Part shown: piece by piece, positions 53,546 to 62,921 of the stretch | Layout: each line of letters starts with the position of its first letter | How positions within the stretch are numbered: position 1 is the stretch's first letter | Source: Paraglaciecola sp. MB-3u-78 | GTDB lineage: Bacteria; Pseudomonadota; Gammaproteobacteria; Enterobacterales; Alteromonadaceae | Direction of reading: 5' to 3' | NCBI RefSeq assembly: GCF_002835935.1 | Contig: NZ_PJCF01000006.1 | Coordinates: forward strand, 1-64,000 | DNA length: 64,000 nt | Notes under the pieces: generated by a model | Databases searched by the model: none | The model's input: the letters and a program-made list of their open reading frames with translations, nothing else | Told to the model about the DNA's origin: nothing | Position numbers and translations under genes: made by a program

Positions 53546-53728
53546 TTATCTTTTTTTGCTGCTATTTCTCGCCTTAAACCAAGCAAACCCTTTATACGCG
53601 ACTAGGGCACATAAGCTCCAAAAAACGATGTGATAGGCAAAATGTACACTTTCACCAAGGGCGTGATCTTCGTGAGCCATAGCGCTGCTAGTGACGATAA
53701 GACATATCAATGTGAATAAGTATTTCAT
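53546..53728 (-). CDS. Small exported membrane protein at the end of the urease operon
   Basis: A 60-residue protein with a signal peptide (MKYLFTLICLIVTSSAMA), a His-rich stretch (HEDHALGESVHFAYH, four His) and a membrane helix (VFWSLCALVAYKGFAWF) with a basic tail. An AAGGA site six bases before the ATG supports it. It lies 50 bases past ureG on the same strand. The His cluster suggests metal handling, possibly nickel for urease, but this is inference. Confidence 0.75.
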   Translation of the reverse strand: MKYLFTLICLIVTSSAMAHEDHALGESVHFAYHIVFWSLCALVAYKGFAWFKARNSSKKR

Positions 53729-53777
53729 GGAGGTTCCTTAATTAGTTAATTTTCAATTGGGTTAATCAAGACTGTTG

Positions 53778-54395
53778 TTAGATCTGCAACATGCCTTCCT
53801 TTTCAATAAACTGGATGATGTCGTCTAAGCCTTGTTTGGTTTTCATATTACTGAACACAAAGGGTTTGTCGCCACGCATTTTTTTTGCGTCTCGAGCCAT
53901 AACTTCTAACGACGCGCCGACCAAATCAGCCACATCGATTTTGTTGATGATCAGTAAGTCTGACTTAGTAATACCTGGGCCTCCCTTGCGAGGGATTTTA
54001 TCGCCAGCCGACACATCAATTACATATAGGGTTAAGTCTGATAGTTCAGGGCTAAAAGTGGCGCTTAGGTTATCACCGCCGCTTTCAATCAGTACAAAGT
54101 CTAAATTGGGGTGACGTTCTTGTAAGTCATCAATGGCCGCTAAGTTCATCGAGGCATCTTCGCGAATGGCTGTGTGAGGACAGCCACCGGTTTCTACGCC
54201 TAAAATGCGGTCAGCTGCTAATGCTCCATGGCGGGTTAAAAACTCGGCGTCTTCACGGGTATAAATATCGTTGGTGACCACTGCCATATCGTATTTGTCT
54301 CTGAGTGCAAGGCATATCATACGTAATAATGCTGTTTTGCCTGAACCCACTGGGCCACCTACCCCGATACGTAAAATTTGTTTGTTTTTTGTCAT
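53778..54395 (-). CDS. ureG: Urease accessory GTPase UreG
   Basis: A 205-residue SIMIBI GTPase that, with UreD, UreF and UreH-type partners, drives nickel insertion into urease. The P-loop is [14 protein letters not shown] (about 12-25). [15 protein letters not shown] carries the Cys-Pro-His metal motif, ESGGDNL the switch, and [11 protein letters not shown] the guanine recognition. Full length. It follows ureF by 44 bases in the ureDABCEFG order. Confidence 0.97.
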   Translation of the reverse strand: MTKNKQILRIGVGGPVGSGKTALLRMICLALRDKYDMAVVTNDIYTREDAEFLTRHGALAADRILGVETGGCPHTAIREDASMNLAAIDDLQERHPNLDFVLIESGGDNLSATFSPELSDLTLYVIDVSAGDKIPRKGGPGITKSDLLIINKIDVADLVGASLEVMARDAKKMRGDKPFVFSNMKTKQGLDDIIQFIEKEGMLQI

Positions 54396-54439
54396 AATTC
54401 ACTTCTTCTTAAATAAAATTTATTGTTTACGTTCTTCGC

Positions 54440-55141
54440 TTAAGACCGAAACAAACGTGTGTATTGGGTTTCGTGCCAAGCGCTGGCCATAGCTAAGCGC
54501 GGTAAGCTGGCACCAATATTTTCATCATTTATTTGATTGGCCAGTACGATGGCTTGATCAACTTGTTCCGTTAACTCAAACAACAAGTTTTGCCCTTGTG
54601 TTTGGCCTAGAGGCACTAATTTAGTCGCCGCAGCAACTTGGTTGTCGATGTAAGCCCAGCAATAACCACTTTGCATCTCACTTAATTCAAGCCCAAACAG
54701 ATAGGCACTCAAAGCAAAAGCACTCACAAAACTGATGTGTTTTTCTCTGATTAACTGCACATAGTGCTGGCTATCAATGCCTTGTATGTCTTTAAGCAAA
54801 CGCATCAATGCTTTGCCCATAGCTACATCGGCTAAATATAATTCGTTACTTTCACGGCAGGCTAGAGCGTGTTGGTTCCATTTATGAAAATTAGCAAAAT
54901 CATCTTCTAACAAGGCTTTTTGCAGCCGGTTTAACAACACTAAGTCTGTATGCGCAATCGACTGATTTAAGTTGAAACTGATCCACTCTTTGGTGGATGT
55001 TGGGTTATTTACCCAGCCCATTTCCACCGCATACTCCAAACCTTGAGAAAACGAAAACCCCCCTACCGGTAAATTGGCACTGCATAATTGCAATAACCGA
55101 TTGAGCTTTAAGGGGCTTTGCTTAGTCGTGTTTTCATTCAT
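54440..55141 (-). CDS. ureF: Urease accessory protein UreF
   Basis: An all-helical chaperone (233 residues) of the UreDFG activation complex; it acts as adaptor and fidelity factor for UreG. Family text includes [28 protein letters not shown] and the helix block [21 protein letters not shown]. The chosen ATG (55141) overlaps the ureE stop (ATGAATGA), typical coupling. An upstream ATG at 55165 in the same frame is possible. Confidence 0.95.
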   Translation of the reverse strand: MNENTTKQSPLKLNRLLQLCSANLPVGGFSFSQGLEYAVEMGWVNNPTSTKEWISFNLNQSIAHTDLVLLNRLQKALLEDDFANFHKWNQHALACRESNELYLADVAMGKALMRLLKDIQGIDSQHYVQLIREKHISFVSAFALSAYLFGLELSEMQSGYCWAYIDNQVAAATKLVPLGQTQGQNLLFELTEQVDQAIVLANQINDENIGASLPRLAMASAWHETQYTRLFRS

Positions 55142-55595
55142 GGGAATGGGAATGACTGTGGCCATGATTTTGTCTTCCATATGCGCCGTTTTCTGGCTCA
55201 AATACCGCCGCTGTCCGATCAATAGATAAACCGAAGTTTTTAGCTAGTTCTTCTAAAACATGATCGGGTTTAAAGCGCACCCACAGCTCTCCAATTTGCA
55301 AAGAGGTGTGGCGATTGCCTAAGTGATAACAAATACGGCTGAAGTCCATCCAGTCTATGGCGATAGCGGTAGAAACCTCCTCGGCTTGGCCTTTTACTTC
55401 AATCAGTAAACCACACTCGGTTTTTAAAACCTCACCCACCAACAGCGGATGTCCCCGTTGCATAAAAATACCCAAGTCTTGTCCTTGGTCAGTCGTGATT
55501 TTTATCCGTGCCTTTTTACGGGTATCATGATCCAAAGTCACTGAATCATCAATGGGCTCATGACTATGAGAAAGGCGTTCAAATGCTTGTAACAT
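55134..55595 (-). CDS. ureE: Urease accessory nickel chaperone UreE
   Basis: A 153-residue nickel metallochaperone delivering Ni2+ to the urease complex. The N-terminal peptide-binding domain (about 1-75) is followed by the metal-binding domain ([33 protein letters not shown]). The C-terminal tail [11 protein letters not shown] provides many His ligands, as in Klebsiella UreE. It lies between ureC and ureF; a 162-base gap before it contains a repeated palindromic site. Confidence 0.96.
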   Translation of the reverse strand: MLQAFERLSHSHEPIDDSVTLDHDTRKKARIKITTDQGQDLGIFMQRGHPLLVGEVLKTECGLLIEVKGQAEEVSTAIAIDWMDFSRICYHLGNRHTSLQIGELWVRFKPDHVLEELAKNFGLSIDRTAAVFEPENGAYGRQNHGHSHSHSHE

Positions 55596-55726
55596 ATTTT
55601 AATTAATTCCTAACTTTTTTAATTTCTAATGCATTGTGCGAAATAGAACGCTTTTAGGCAAAGCTGTCGAGTTTTTCTGGTGAGGAGTATATAAGTAATA
55701 TGTGACTCTCTAAAAAAACGAAAACA

Positions 55727-55757
55727 ATGCAGCATAAGAACGTTCTATGCAGCATAA
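55727..55757. repeat. Direct repeats flanking a palindrome in the ureC-ureE gap
   Basis: The word ATGCAGCATAA occurs at 55727-55737 and 55747-55757, with the perfect palindrome AGAACGTTCT (55737-55746) between. It abuts the ureC stop. It may be a protein-binding site or a processing structure in the operon mRNA. Confidence 0.6.
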
Positions 55758-57461
55758 CTAAAATAAACAGTAGCGCTGGGCTAATGGCAATACAGTAGCC
55801 GGTTCACAAGTGAGTAATTCGCCATTGGCACGCACTTCATAGGTTTGTGCATCCACTTCAATATCGGGTTGCCAGTTGTTGTGGATCATATCGTCCTTGC
55901 CGATGTTTCGGGTATTTTTGCACACGCCAACCATCCGTGTCATGCCTACTTGTTCTGGTACGCCTAGGTCGATAGAAACCTTAGACATAAAGGTCATCGA
56001 TATTTTAGCCGAGGCTAAACCATATGATCCAAACATAGGGCGATAATAAACCGGTTGAGGTGTGGGAATAGATGCATTGGCATCACCCATTGGTGCGGCG
56101 GCAATAAAGCCCGACTTGATGATCATCGCCGGTTTAATACCAAAAAAGGCCGGTTTCCATAATACTAAATCAGCCAGTTTACCAACTTCAATCGAGCCCA
56201 CTTCATGGCTAATGCCGTGGCTGATGGCAGGGTTGATAGTGTACTTGGCTATATAACGCTTGATCCTGAAATTATCATTCCGTTCAGTATCTGGGGCTAA
56301 AGGCCCTCTTTGTTGCTTCATTTTGTGGGCGGTTTGCCAAGTGCGGGTGATCATCTCGCCTACCCGGCCCATGGCTTGTGAGTCAGAGGCAATCATGCTG
56401 ATGGCGCCTAAATCATGCATGATGTCTTCGGCTGCGATGCTTTCTTTACGAATACGCGAATCGGCAAAAGCGATATCTTCAGGAATAGAAGGGTCTAAAT
56501 GGTGGCATACCATCAACATATCCAAATGTTCATCAATGGTATTGATGGTATACGGGCGAGTGGGATTAGTAGACGAAGGTAATACATTTGGCTCACCGCA
56601 AGCACGAATAATATCTGGAGAATGCCCACCACCTGCGCCTTCTGTGTGATAAGTGTGAATGGTGCGGCCTTTAAACGCGCCTATAGTGTCTTCCACAAAA
56701 CCCGATTCATTCAAGGTGTCGGTATGAATGGCGATTTGCACATCGTATCTTTCAGCCACCGATAGGCAGTTATCAATAGCTGCGGGTGTGGTGCCCCAAT
56801 CTTCATGGAGTTTTAAACCACATACACCGGCTTCGATTTGTTCTTCTAATGCCAAAGGTAAACTAGCATTGCCTTTACCTAAAAAACCAAAGTTCATGGG
56901 GAAATCGTTAGTGGCTTGCAACATTTTGTGAATATTCCAAGGACCTGGCGTACAAGTCGTGGCATTAGTACCTGTTGCAGGACCAGTACCGCCGCCTATC
57001 ATAGTAGTGACACCCGACATCAAGGCTTCGTCTATCTGTTGCGGACAAATAAAATGAATGTGAGCGTCAATGCCACCTGCCGTTAATATTTGACCTTCAC
57101 CGGCAATGATTTCAGTACCAGGGCCGATTTCGATATCAATGTTATCTTGAATATCGGGGTTACCTGCTTTGCCTATTATGGCTATACGGCCATCTTTGAT
57201 GCCAACGTCCGCTTTGACTATGCCCCAGTGGTCGACAATCAACGCATTGGTGATCACCAAATCGGGTGTTTCTTTACATGAAGCCTGGCTTTGACCCATA
57301 CCGTCACGGATAACTTTGCCACCGCCAAATTTGACTTCTTCGCCATAAGTCGTCGCGTCTTGTTCTACTTCGAGCCATAAATCGGTATCAGCTAAGCGCA
57401 CTCGGTCGCCCACTGTGGGGCCAAACATATGGGCGTAAGCGTGTTTATCTATACTGGCCAT
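55758..57461 (-). CDS. ureC: Urease subunit alpha
   Basis: The 567-residue catalytic subunit, hydrolysing urea to ammonia and carbamate. Key parts: [13 protein letters not shown] (two Ni-binding His), [12 protein letters not shown] (carbamylated Lys), [12 protein letters not shown] and [38 protein letters not shown] is the mobile-flap region, and [11 protein letters not shown] contains the last Asp ligand. Length and sequence are standard for bacterial UreC. It overlaps closely with ureB (two-base gap) and is followed by ureE. Confidence 0.98.
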   Translation of the reverse strand: MASIDKHAYAHMFGPTVGDRVRLADTDLWLEVEQDATTYGEEVKFGGGKVIRDGMGQSQASCKETPDLVITNALIVDHWGIVKADVGIKDGRIAIIGKAGNPDIQDNIDIEIGPGTEIIAGEGQILTAGGIDAHIHFICPQQIDEALMSGVTTMIGGGTGPATGTNATTCTPGPWNIHKMLQATNDFPMNFGFLGKGNASLPLALEEQIEAGVCGLKLHEDWGTTPAAIDNCLSVAERYDVQIAIHTDTLNESGFVEDTIGAFKGRTIHTYHTEGAGGGHSPDIIRACGEPNVLPSSTNPTRPYTINTIDEHLDMLMVCHHLDPSIPEDIAFADSRIRKESIAAEDIMHDLGAISMIASDSQAMGRVGEMITRTWQTAHKMKQQRGPLAPDTERNDNFRIKRYIAKYTINPAISHGISHEVGSIEVGKLADLVLWKPAFFGIKPAMIIKSGFIAAAPMGDANASIPTPQPVYYRPMFGSYGLASAKISMTFMSKVSIDLGVPEQVGMTRMVGVCKNTRNIGKDDMIHNNWQPDIEVDAQTYEVRANGELLTCEPATVLPLAQRYCLF

Positions 57462-57463
57462 TT

Positions 57464-57769
57464 TTATAATTCTCCTTGCACTAAGGCTCTAAATCCATAC
57501 ACCCGGCGTTTTCCAGCAAAAGGCACTAAAGTGACTTCACGTTGTTGGCCCGGCTCAAAACGTACCGCTGTACCCGACGTGATGTCGAGGCGATAACCTT
57601 TGCACTTTTCACGATCAAAGGTCAGTGCAGCGTTGGTTTCATAAAAATGATAATGGGAGCCCACCTGAATCGGTCTGTCGCCTGAGTTGGCAACGGTTAT
57701 CTTACGTTTTTCGCGACCCACATTGAGTATATGTTCGCCTGAGTCAGTTTTGATTTCGCCTAGGATCAT
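57464..57769 (-). CDS. ureB: Urease subunit beta
   Basis: A 101-residue structural subunit (beta) of urease, with the family text [31 protein letters not shown] and [18 protein letters not shown]. It packs against UreA and UreC in the (UreABC)3 complex. Separate ureA and ureB genes, as in Klebsiella, not fused. Full length. Confidence 0.97.
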   Translation of the reverse strand: MILGEIKTDSGEHILNVGREKRKITVANSGDRPIQVGSHYHFYETNAALTFDREKCKGYRLDITSGTAVRFEPGQQREVTLVPFAGKRRVYGFRALVQGEL

Positions 57770-57807
57770 TTTATGGGCTCTCTATTTTTTTGTTTCTTAA
57801 GCATTCT

Positions 57808-58110
57808 TTAAATAATCGGATTATGCACTGTGACTAATTTAGTGCCATCGGGGAAAGTAGCCTCAACTTGCACATCTGTGATCAGTTCTGCAATCCCTTC
57901 CATGACCTGATCACGGGTTAACAATGTGCGGCCATAATCCATCATTTCTGCCACGGTTCTGCCATCCCTTGCGCCTTCCATAATTTCCATGGAAATATAA
58001 GCCATGGCTTCTGGGTAGTTAAGCTTGACCCCACGTTTTAGGCGGCGTTCAGCTAATAACGCAGCAGTAAACAACAGCAGTTTGTCTTTTTCTCTTGGTA
58101 ATAAATCCAT
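57808..58110 (-). CDS. ureA: Urease subunit gamma
   Basis: A 100-residue gamma subunit: [20 protein letters not shown] start, [22 protein letters not shown] and the closing [16 protein letters not shown]. Full length, second gene of the operon after ureD with a 44-base gap. Confidence 0.97.
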   Translation of the reverse strand: MDLLPREKDKLLLFTAALLAERRLKRGVKLNYPEAMAYISMEIMEGARDGRTVAEMMDYGRTLLTRDQVMEGIAELITDVQVEATFPDGTKLVTVHNPII

Positions 58111-58154
58111 ATTAATCTCTACATTTGTGACTTGGGCTCAATAAAACTGAACCT

Positions 58155-59045
58155 CTAGGTAAACCAAATTCTGGGCTGTACACCTTGTTTTTCCATATAC
58201 AAAGGGCGCACTAGTTTCCACAGTTCAATAAATAAAGTTTTGCATTGATGGGCTTGCTGTCCCAAATAACGCATCACTAATAGTTGCCGAATATCCGTAA
58301 TACTGATCAACGAGCTGGCGGAATGTTTCTCAATAACGTCTCTAAGCTGTGCAATCAATTGTGTTCTTTGTTCATGGCTCACTTGTTTTTCAGAAGCATA
58401 AGCTAAAAATGTGCCAAACACTGTATTTCCAGCCAAACCAGCGGCGTGTTGTTGAATATTACTACTGGGTTCAATTAATACTTTGTCATGATAAATTAAT
58501 ATATCATCTCGATATAACGTGTTGAGCTGAGTAAAACGACCATGGGAAAAGTCTTCAGATGAACTGGGCAAACCCAAACAGGTCATATCCCAGCCACAAT
58601 ACACACTGTTTTTATTGAGTCTGACCTCCACATTATTCACCCCATTGGCGCGGTTATACACTATGGTCTCGAGGGGGAAATGTTCACACTTCCCATTGGC
58701 ATCTAAGCTAATTTGAGTGATTTGAGTTTGTTTAGGATCGCCAATGGATAAATCAGTGCGAGCCCGATAAAAGCGGTTTGCACCCGGTGTTGTGACTAGC
58801 GTATGGGCGTTTTGCTGTACATCAATACTCACATGAAGTTCATCGCCAGACACTATGCCTGCTGGTGGATGTAACAAATACAAATGTGCACAATCTCTGC
58901 CTTCTGGATAAAAGGCTTTTTGAATGGTCAAAGGTCCACAGCGTTTGGTTTTAGTCAGTTGGGTACCATATGCTGAATGGCCCAACTGCAACTCTAAGCT
59001 GGCAAACCACTGACTTTTTACTATGTCTAATGCCGCTACTGTCAT
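58155..59045 (-). CDS. ureD: Urease accessory protein UreD
   Basis: A 296-residue beta-rich scaffold that binds apo-urease and recruits UreF/UreG for nickel delivery. Family text: LYLLHPPAGIVSGDELHVSIDVQ, VTTPGANRFYRAR and FSHGRFTQLNTLYRDDILIYHDK. ARIWFT-like ending (PRIWFT). It is the first gene of ureDABCEFG; the operon promoter must lie in the 59046-59720 region shared with the divergent carbonic anhydrase gene. Confidence 0.96.
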   Translation of the reverse strand: MTVAALDIVKSQWFASLELQLGHSAYGTQLTKTKRCGPLTIQKAFYPEGRDCAHLYLLHPPAGIVSGDELHVSIDVQQNAHTLVTTPGANRFYRARTDLSIGDPKQTQITQISLDANGKCEHFPLETIVYNRANGVNNVEVRLNKNSVYCGWDMTCLGLPSSSEDFSHGRFTQLNTLYRDDILIYHDKVLIEPSSNIQQHAAGLAGNTVFGTFLAYASEKQVSHEQRTQLIAQLRDVIEKHSASSLISITDIRQLLVMRYLGQQAHQCKTLFIELWKLVRPLYMEKQGVQPRIWFT

Positions 59046-59720
59046 CTGTTACCTAAGGTAAAGTGCCTATATTAAAAGTATACATTGTGTTAAATCGTTA
59101 AATACTCACCGACTAACTCATCCTTTAGCCCTATCATCGGGCCGGACGATATGACTTATCCACAACGGAGAATGTATATTTATTAGTCTTGTTGCTCATC
59201 TACATAAACAGAGATAACATCAACTTTGCTACAGAACCCCATTCCTATCGATTCCAATAAAAAAATTGTTTGAAACAGGGTCAACCACTACAGAGGCAAG
59301 TCCTCCCCCCCTATTTATTTTGTTGGTCAATACCATCAAAACTCTAACTTTGAAACTGATTACTATGCAGTAGTGATTCAACAAACACCCTCTTAATCGT
59401 TGCTTAATCTTAAGCACTATTCTTATTTTTTTATATTTTAGTTTGTATTGAAGAGAATAATGGTTTTGCAAGATCGTTGCCAATTGCTTACCACTGAGTA
59501 GAGGTGGTATACAATTGGCTGCAGCTATGGATTGTTGTGGTTAGCCTTAAAAGTTAATCGGAGACGCGTTTAAAAAGCGTTGCACTATAATGGTTCAATT
59601 GCTTTCATTTGGCTCATCTACTGAATATGCATTAGATTTTTAAAATTCTGACATTTATTGAAGTTAGCCTTGCTGCTACCTTTAGTTTCTCTATACTGCG
59701 CTGCAACAATGTGAGGGTTC
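59046..59720. other. Divergent intergenic region between ureD and carbonic anhydrase
   Basis: About 675 AT-rich bases, no gene recognised. It must hold the urease operon promoter and the carbonic anhydrase promoter. A homopolymer tract of C (about 59306-59312) and several AT-rich words are seen; I found no clear nitrogen- or nickel-regulator site. Confidence 0.5.
59670..59697 (+). promoter_or_regulatory. Candidate sigma-70 promoter of the carbonic anhydrase gene
   Basis: TTGCTG (59670-59675) and TATACT (59692-59697) are 16 bases apart. Transcription would start near 59704, giving a short leader before the ATG at 59721, which has a GAGGG ribosome site. Confidence 0.45.
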
Positions 59721-60311
59721 ATGAGCGACATTACACAACTTCTTGAAAACAATAGGCAATGGTCTGAAGATCAGAGAAATTCCGACCCTGAGTTCTTTAA
59801 TAAATTGTCAGAGCGTCAGAAACCTGAATATTTATGGATAGGATGCTCTGATAGCCGCGTACCGGCGAATCAAATTGTGGGGTTAATCCCCGGTGATATT
59901 TTTGTGCATCGGAATGTGGCTAATTTAGTAGTACATACCGATTTTAACTGTTTGTCTGTGCTGCAATATGCGGTTGATGTACTCAAAGTGAAACATGTGA
60001 TTATATGTGGCCATTATGGTTGTGGTGGAATTGAAGCCGCGCTTAAAGAAGAGCCACTTGGACTAATCGATAATTGGTTAGGGCATATTAAAGATATTGT
60101 GTATAAACATAGGGAAGAACTTTTAAATTTAAATGAACATGAAAAATCTGCTCGGCTTTGTGAGCTTAATGTGCTCGAACAGGCGGATAACGTCAAACGT
60201 AGCAGCATCGTAAAAGAGGCGCTCAAGCGTGGCCAGCCATTGCAGGTACACAGTTGGATATATAGTTTACGCAATGGGCGTTTGAAAGATTTGTCTGAGG
60301 TGACAGAATAG
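59721..60311 (+). CDS. can: Beta-class carbonic anhydrase
   Basis: A 196-residue zinc enzyme interconverting CO2 and bicarbonate. Zn ligands and the Asp-Arg dyad are visible: GCSDSR (C42, D44, R46), then HYGC (H98, C101). Other family blocks: PEYLWIGCSDSRVPANQI and DIFVHRNVANLVVHTD. Divergent from the urease operon, it may supply or remove bicarbonate around urea hydrolysis; proximity is suggestive only. It is followed by a histidine phosphatase gene 10 bases on. Confidence 0.96.
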   Translation: MSDITQLLENNRQWSEDQRNSDPEFFNKLSERQKPEYLWIGCSDSRVPANQIVGLIPGDIFVHRNVANLVVHTDFNCLSVLQYAVDVLKVKHVIICGHYGCGGIEAALKEEPLGLIDNWLGHIKDIVYKHREELLNLNEHEKSARLCELNVLEQADNVKRSSIVKEALKRGQPLQVHSWIYSLRNGRLKDLSEVTE

Positions 60312-60321
60312 GAGCGAGCTC

Positions 60322-60798
60322 ATGAGCAAGTATTTTCTAGGGCTGTGCCTTTTAGCCATATCTACATTTTGCCTTGCAGAACCACAAACATGGTATTTTG
60401 TGCGCCATTTCGAAAAGCAGTTGGGTGATAATCCAAGTTTGACTGAAGCAGGTAAAGCTAGGGCAGAAGCACTCGCCGCGTTTTTTTCTGATAAATCACT
60501 TAGTTCCGTTTATTCGACTGACTACAATCGGACCCTAGAAACAGCGACTCCCGTTGCAGAGCTAAAAAAGGTAGAAATACAATCTTACGATCCTCGGAAT
60601 TTAGCTGGATTCGCCATTCAGCTGAAAATCCAAGATCATGTTTTAGTCGTCGGTCACAGCAATACCACGCCTGAGTTATTGGCTTTAATGGGCGGTGCGA
60701 GTGTCACTATTGCAGAGTCTGAATATGGCACACTCTATGTGCTTAAAAGTAATGATTCGATCCTCAGTAATAAGCGTTTCCATATTCCCCTAAAATAG
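60322..60798 (+). CDS. Exported histidine phosphatase (SixA-like fold)
   Basis: A 158-residue protein with a signal peptide (MSKYFLGLCLLAISTFCLA) and a short histidine-phosphatase domain. The catalytic motif is VRHFEKQ (R28, H29 of the precursor), where most members have RHG. The second His is in VVGHSNTTPEL. Short members include SixA; this one is exported, so the natural substrate is unknown. It starts 10 bases after the carbonic anhydrase gene. Confidence 0.88.
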   Translation: MSKYFLGLCLLAISTFCLAEPQTWYFVRHFEKQLGDNPSLTEAGKARAEALAAFFSDKSLSSVYSTDYNRTLETATPVAELKKVEIQSYDPRNLAGFAIQLKIQDHVLVVGHSNTTPELLALMGGASVTIAESEYGTLYVLKSNDSILSNKRFHIPLK

Positions 60799-60953
60799 TC
60801 ATGGGGCTTTCAAGGCACTGGATTTGTTTTTAAAAACACACTTAGAAAAGTCGTTGTTTTTATAAGCACCTACTTAAAGAGTTCGCTAAAAATTCTAAGC
60901 ACTACCTTGCGGCAGTGCTAGACTCCGCAGCCTTAATTTTCACTGGCTTTACC

Positions 60954-62186
60954 ATGTCATCCAATCACAATTCATCTCCTAGTAACACAAATAGCATAAC
61001 AAAGGCCAATATTGGCTTAGTTGAGTTTGTGACGCTAATGGCAATGATGACGTCTTTGGTCGCTTTGAGTATAGATGCAGTCTTGCCTGCATTATCTCAA
61101 ATTGGTGCCGACTTAAACATTACAGACTCTAGACAAACCCACTTAATTGTGTCGCTATTTTTTATCGGTATGGCTTGTGGACAGCTGTATTATGGGCCTT
61201 TGTCTGATAGTAAGGGCAGACGTTACGCCATTATTTCTGGTTTAATTATTTTTGCTGTTGGGTCCCTAATTTGTATCTATGCAGAGTCGCTAGAAGTGAT
61301 GTTGGTTGGCCGTGTTATTCAAGCCTTTGGTGTCTCAGGGCCAAGAATTGCGACCTTAGCAGTGATCCGAGACAAGTATGAAGGTGAAGCCATGGCTAGG
61401 GTCATGTCTTTTATTATGATGGTGTTTATCTTAGTGCCTATGCTGGCACCTATTTTTGGTCAAACCATCTTATTTTGGTTCTCATGGCAGCATATTTTTT
61501 CATCATTTTTGATTTATGGCTCATTGATAGGTTTATGGTTTTTTATTCGCCAGCCAGAAACATTGCCTAAAGAAAAGCGTCTGCCTTTTAGTTGGTCGCA
61601 ATTATGGATTTCAAGTAAGTTTATCCTGACGCATAAATCAGTGATGTTCTATACACTTTCGTCTGGCACGATCTTTGGTTCGTTTTTGGCCTATATCAGC
61701 TCTTCTCAAACGCTGTTTCAACATATTTATGATACGGGGGAGTTGTTTCCCATGTATTTTGCTATGTTGGCATTTTCCATTGGGCTGGCATCTTTTATTA
61801 ATGGCACGTTAGTGATGCGCTTGGGTATGCGTAAATTATGCACTTGGGCGATGTTAGGGTGGTTGCTTTTCTCTACAGTGTTGACGGTTTTATGCTTACT
61901 TTCTGATGGCGTTCCGCCTTTGTGGCAATTTGTTTCTGTATTGTTTTGTGCGTTCTTTTGTATTGGCATTTTGTTTGGCAACATTAATGCTATGGCTATG
62001 CAACCTTTGGGGGCAATGGCCGGTTTAGGTGCGGCTATTATCGGCTCTATCAGTAGTATGATTTCGGTACCTACTGCGGTTTTTGTAGGCAGTTTTATTG
62101 ACTCTTCCATCACGCCAGTGGCAGTAGGTTTTTTAGGATTTGGTAGTGTGTCGTTTGTATTATATTGGAACGCAAATAAACCTTAG
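60954..62186 (+). CDS. MFS drug/efflux transporter, Bcr/CflA type
   Basis: A 410-residue, 12-helix major-facilitator transporter. The first helix region ends LPALSQIGADLNI and motif A is GPLSDSKGRRYAI, both typical of the Bcr/CflA proton-driven drug exporters. I use the ATG at 60954 (MSSNHN), giving a normal N-terminus; the frame is open to 60915. It is followed by a strong terminator. Substrate unknown. Confidence 0.9.
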   Translation: MSSNHNSSPSNTNSITKANIGLVEFVTLMAMMTSLVALSIDAVLPALSQIGADLNITDSRQTHLIVSLFFIGMACGQLYYGPLSDSKGRRYAIISGLIIFAVGSLICIYAESLEVMLVGRVIQAFGVSGPRIATLAVIRDKYEGEAMARVMSFIMMVFILVPMLAPIFGQTILFWFSWQHIFSSFLIYGSLIGLWFFIRQPETLPKEKRLPFSWSQLWISSKFILTHKSVMFYTLSSGTIFGSFLAYISSSQTLFQHIYDTGELFPMYFAMLAFSIGLASFINGTLVMRLGMRKLCTWAMLGWLLFSTVLTVLCLLSDGVPPLWQFVSVLFCAFFCIGILFGNINAMAMQPLGAMAGLGAAIIGSISSMISVPTAVFVGSFIDSSITPVAVGFLGFGSVSFVLYWNANKP

Positions 62187-62313
62187 TCTTGCTTACCTAG
62201 TTTTACATTCATAGGTTGTTCATCTTTTATTCAGTAAAATTTAGTTATGATGCAACTGAGTCTGTAGTTTGATTCTTATTCAATCCTTTCTGTTTGATTT
62301 TTGTTCAATTTTG

Positions 62314-62363
62314 AGCGCTGTGTATATGTTGTACCAAGTTTGGTGTATACATAGCGCTTTTTT
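62314..62363 (+). terminator. Intrinsic terminator after the MFS gene
   Basis: A 13-bp stem with one wobble (AGCGCTGTGTATA at 62314-62326, TATACATAGCGCT at 62346-62358) is followed by a T-run. The loop contains a further ACCAA/TTGGT pairing. It lies about 130 bases after the stop. Confidence 0.8.
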
Positions 62364-62382
62364 ATATCCTGCGGTTGCCCAA

Positions 62383-62709
62383 CTATTTTACTAAACGTAT
62401 ATTGGGTTGTTGGTTTTCCGAAATGTCTATATGTTTTGATGTTCGAAAGCCATTTTTAATTCTGTCATAACTAATGCCCTTCATCCCCATTGTCTGACAA
62501 AACTTGTAAATGGTCATAAAGTCATTTTTGCTGAGTTCTTCGTCTTTGACCGATAAATGAGAGTCTATGTGCATCTGCTCTCCACTGGCAGTCAGTTGTG
62601 CGATGGCTGAGTAGGGGTCGCCATAGTTTTTTGATTTTATTGCTCTAACCATCTTAACTTCAAAAAACCAATCATCCATTTTGGCAATACGTGTTATTGA
62701 TTTATTCAT
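62383..62709 (-). CDS. Conserved hypothetical protein
   Basis: A 108-residue, basic cytoplasmic protein starting MNKSITRIAKMDDWFFEV, with a mixed helical region (SKNDFMTIYKFCQTMGMKG). No domain is recognised and no signal peptide is present. The ATG has an AGGA site ten bases before it. It lies next to an IS66-type transposase gene, on the same strand. Confidence 0.6.
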   Translation of the reverse strand: MNKSITRIAKMDDWFFEVKMVRAIKSKNYGDPYSAIAQLTASGEQMHIDSHLSVKDEELSKNDFMTIYKFCQTMGMKGISYDRIKNGFRTSKHIDISENQQPNIRLVK

Positions 62710-62921
62710 GCTTAATCCTGTTGTTCGTCTATTGGAATGAATGACAGTGTTGTTGATGCGGCGTTTTATTGTCTGAGTGGTTTTAGCAAGTCATAGGCCA
62801 AGTCTGCCAGGTCTCTAAAATCAAGGGATCGCTACTTTTTTTTAGCTTGAAGTGTCTGTATTTGGCTACATAGAGGGGAGGTATTGCTGAAACATACTGA
62901 TAAGAGTTTGATTTTTGGTAA

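Noticed and set aside
55596-55757. A separate small gene in the ureC-ureE gap
   Set aside because: No frame longer than a few codons has a start with ribosome site; only the repeat structure stands out.
59229-59483. 84-codon minus-strand frame between ureD and carbonic anhydrase
   Set aside because: The composition is low-complexity (Lys/Ile/Leu-rich from AT-rich DNA), with no ribosome site or family.
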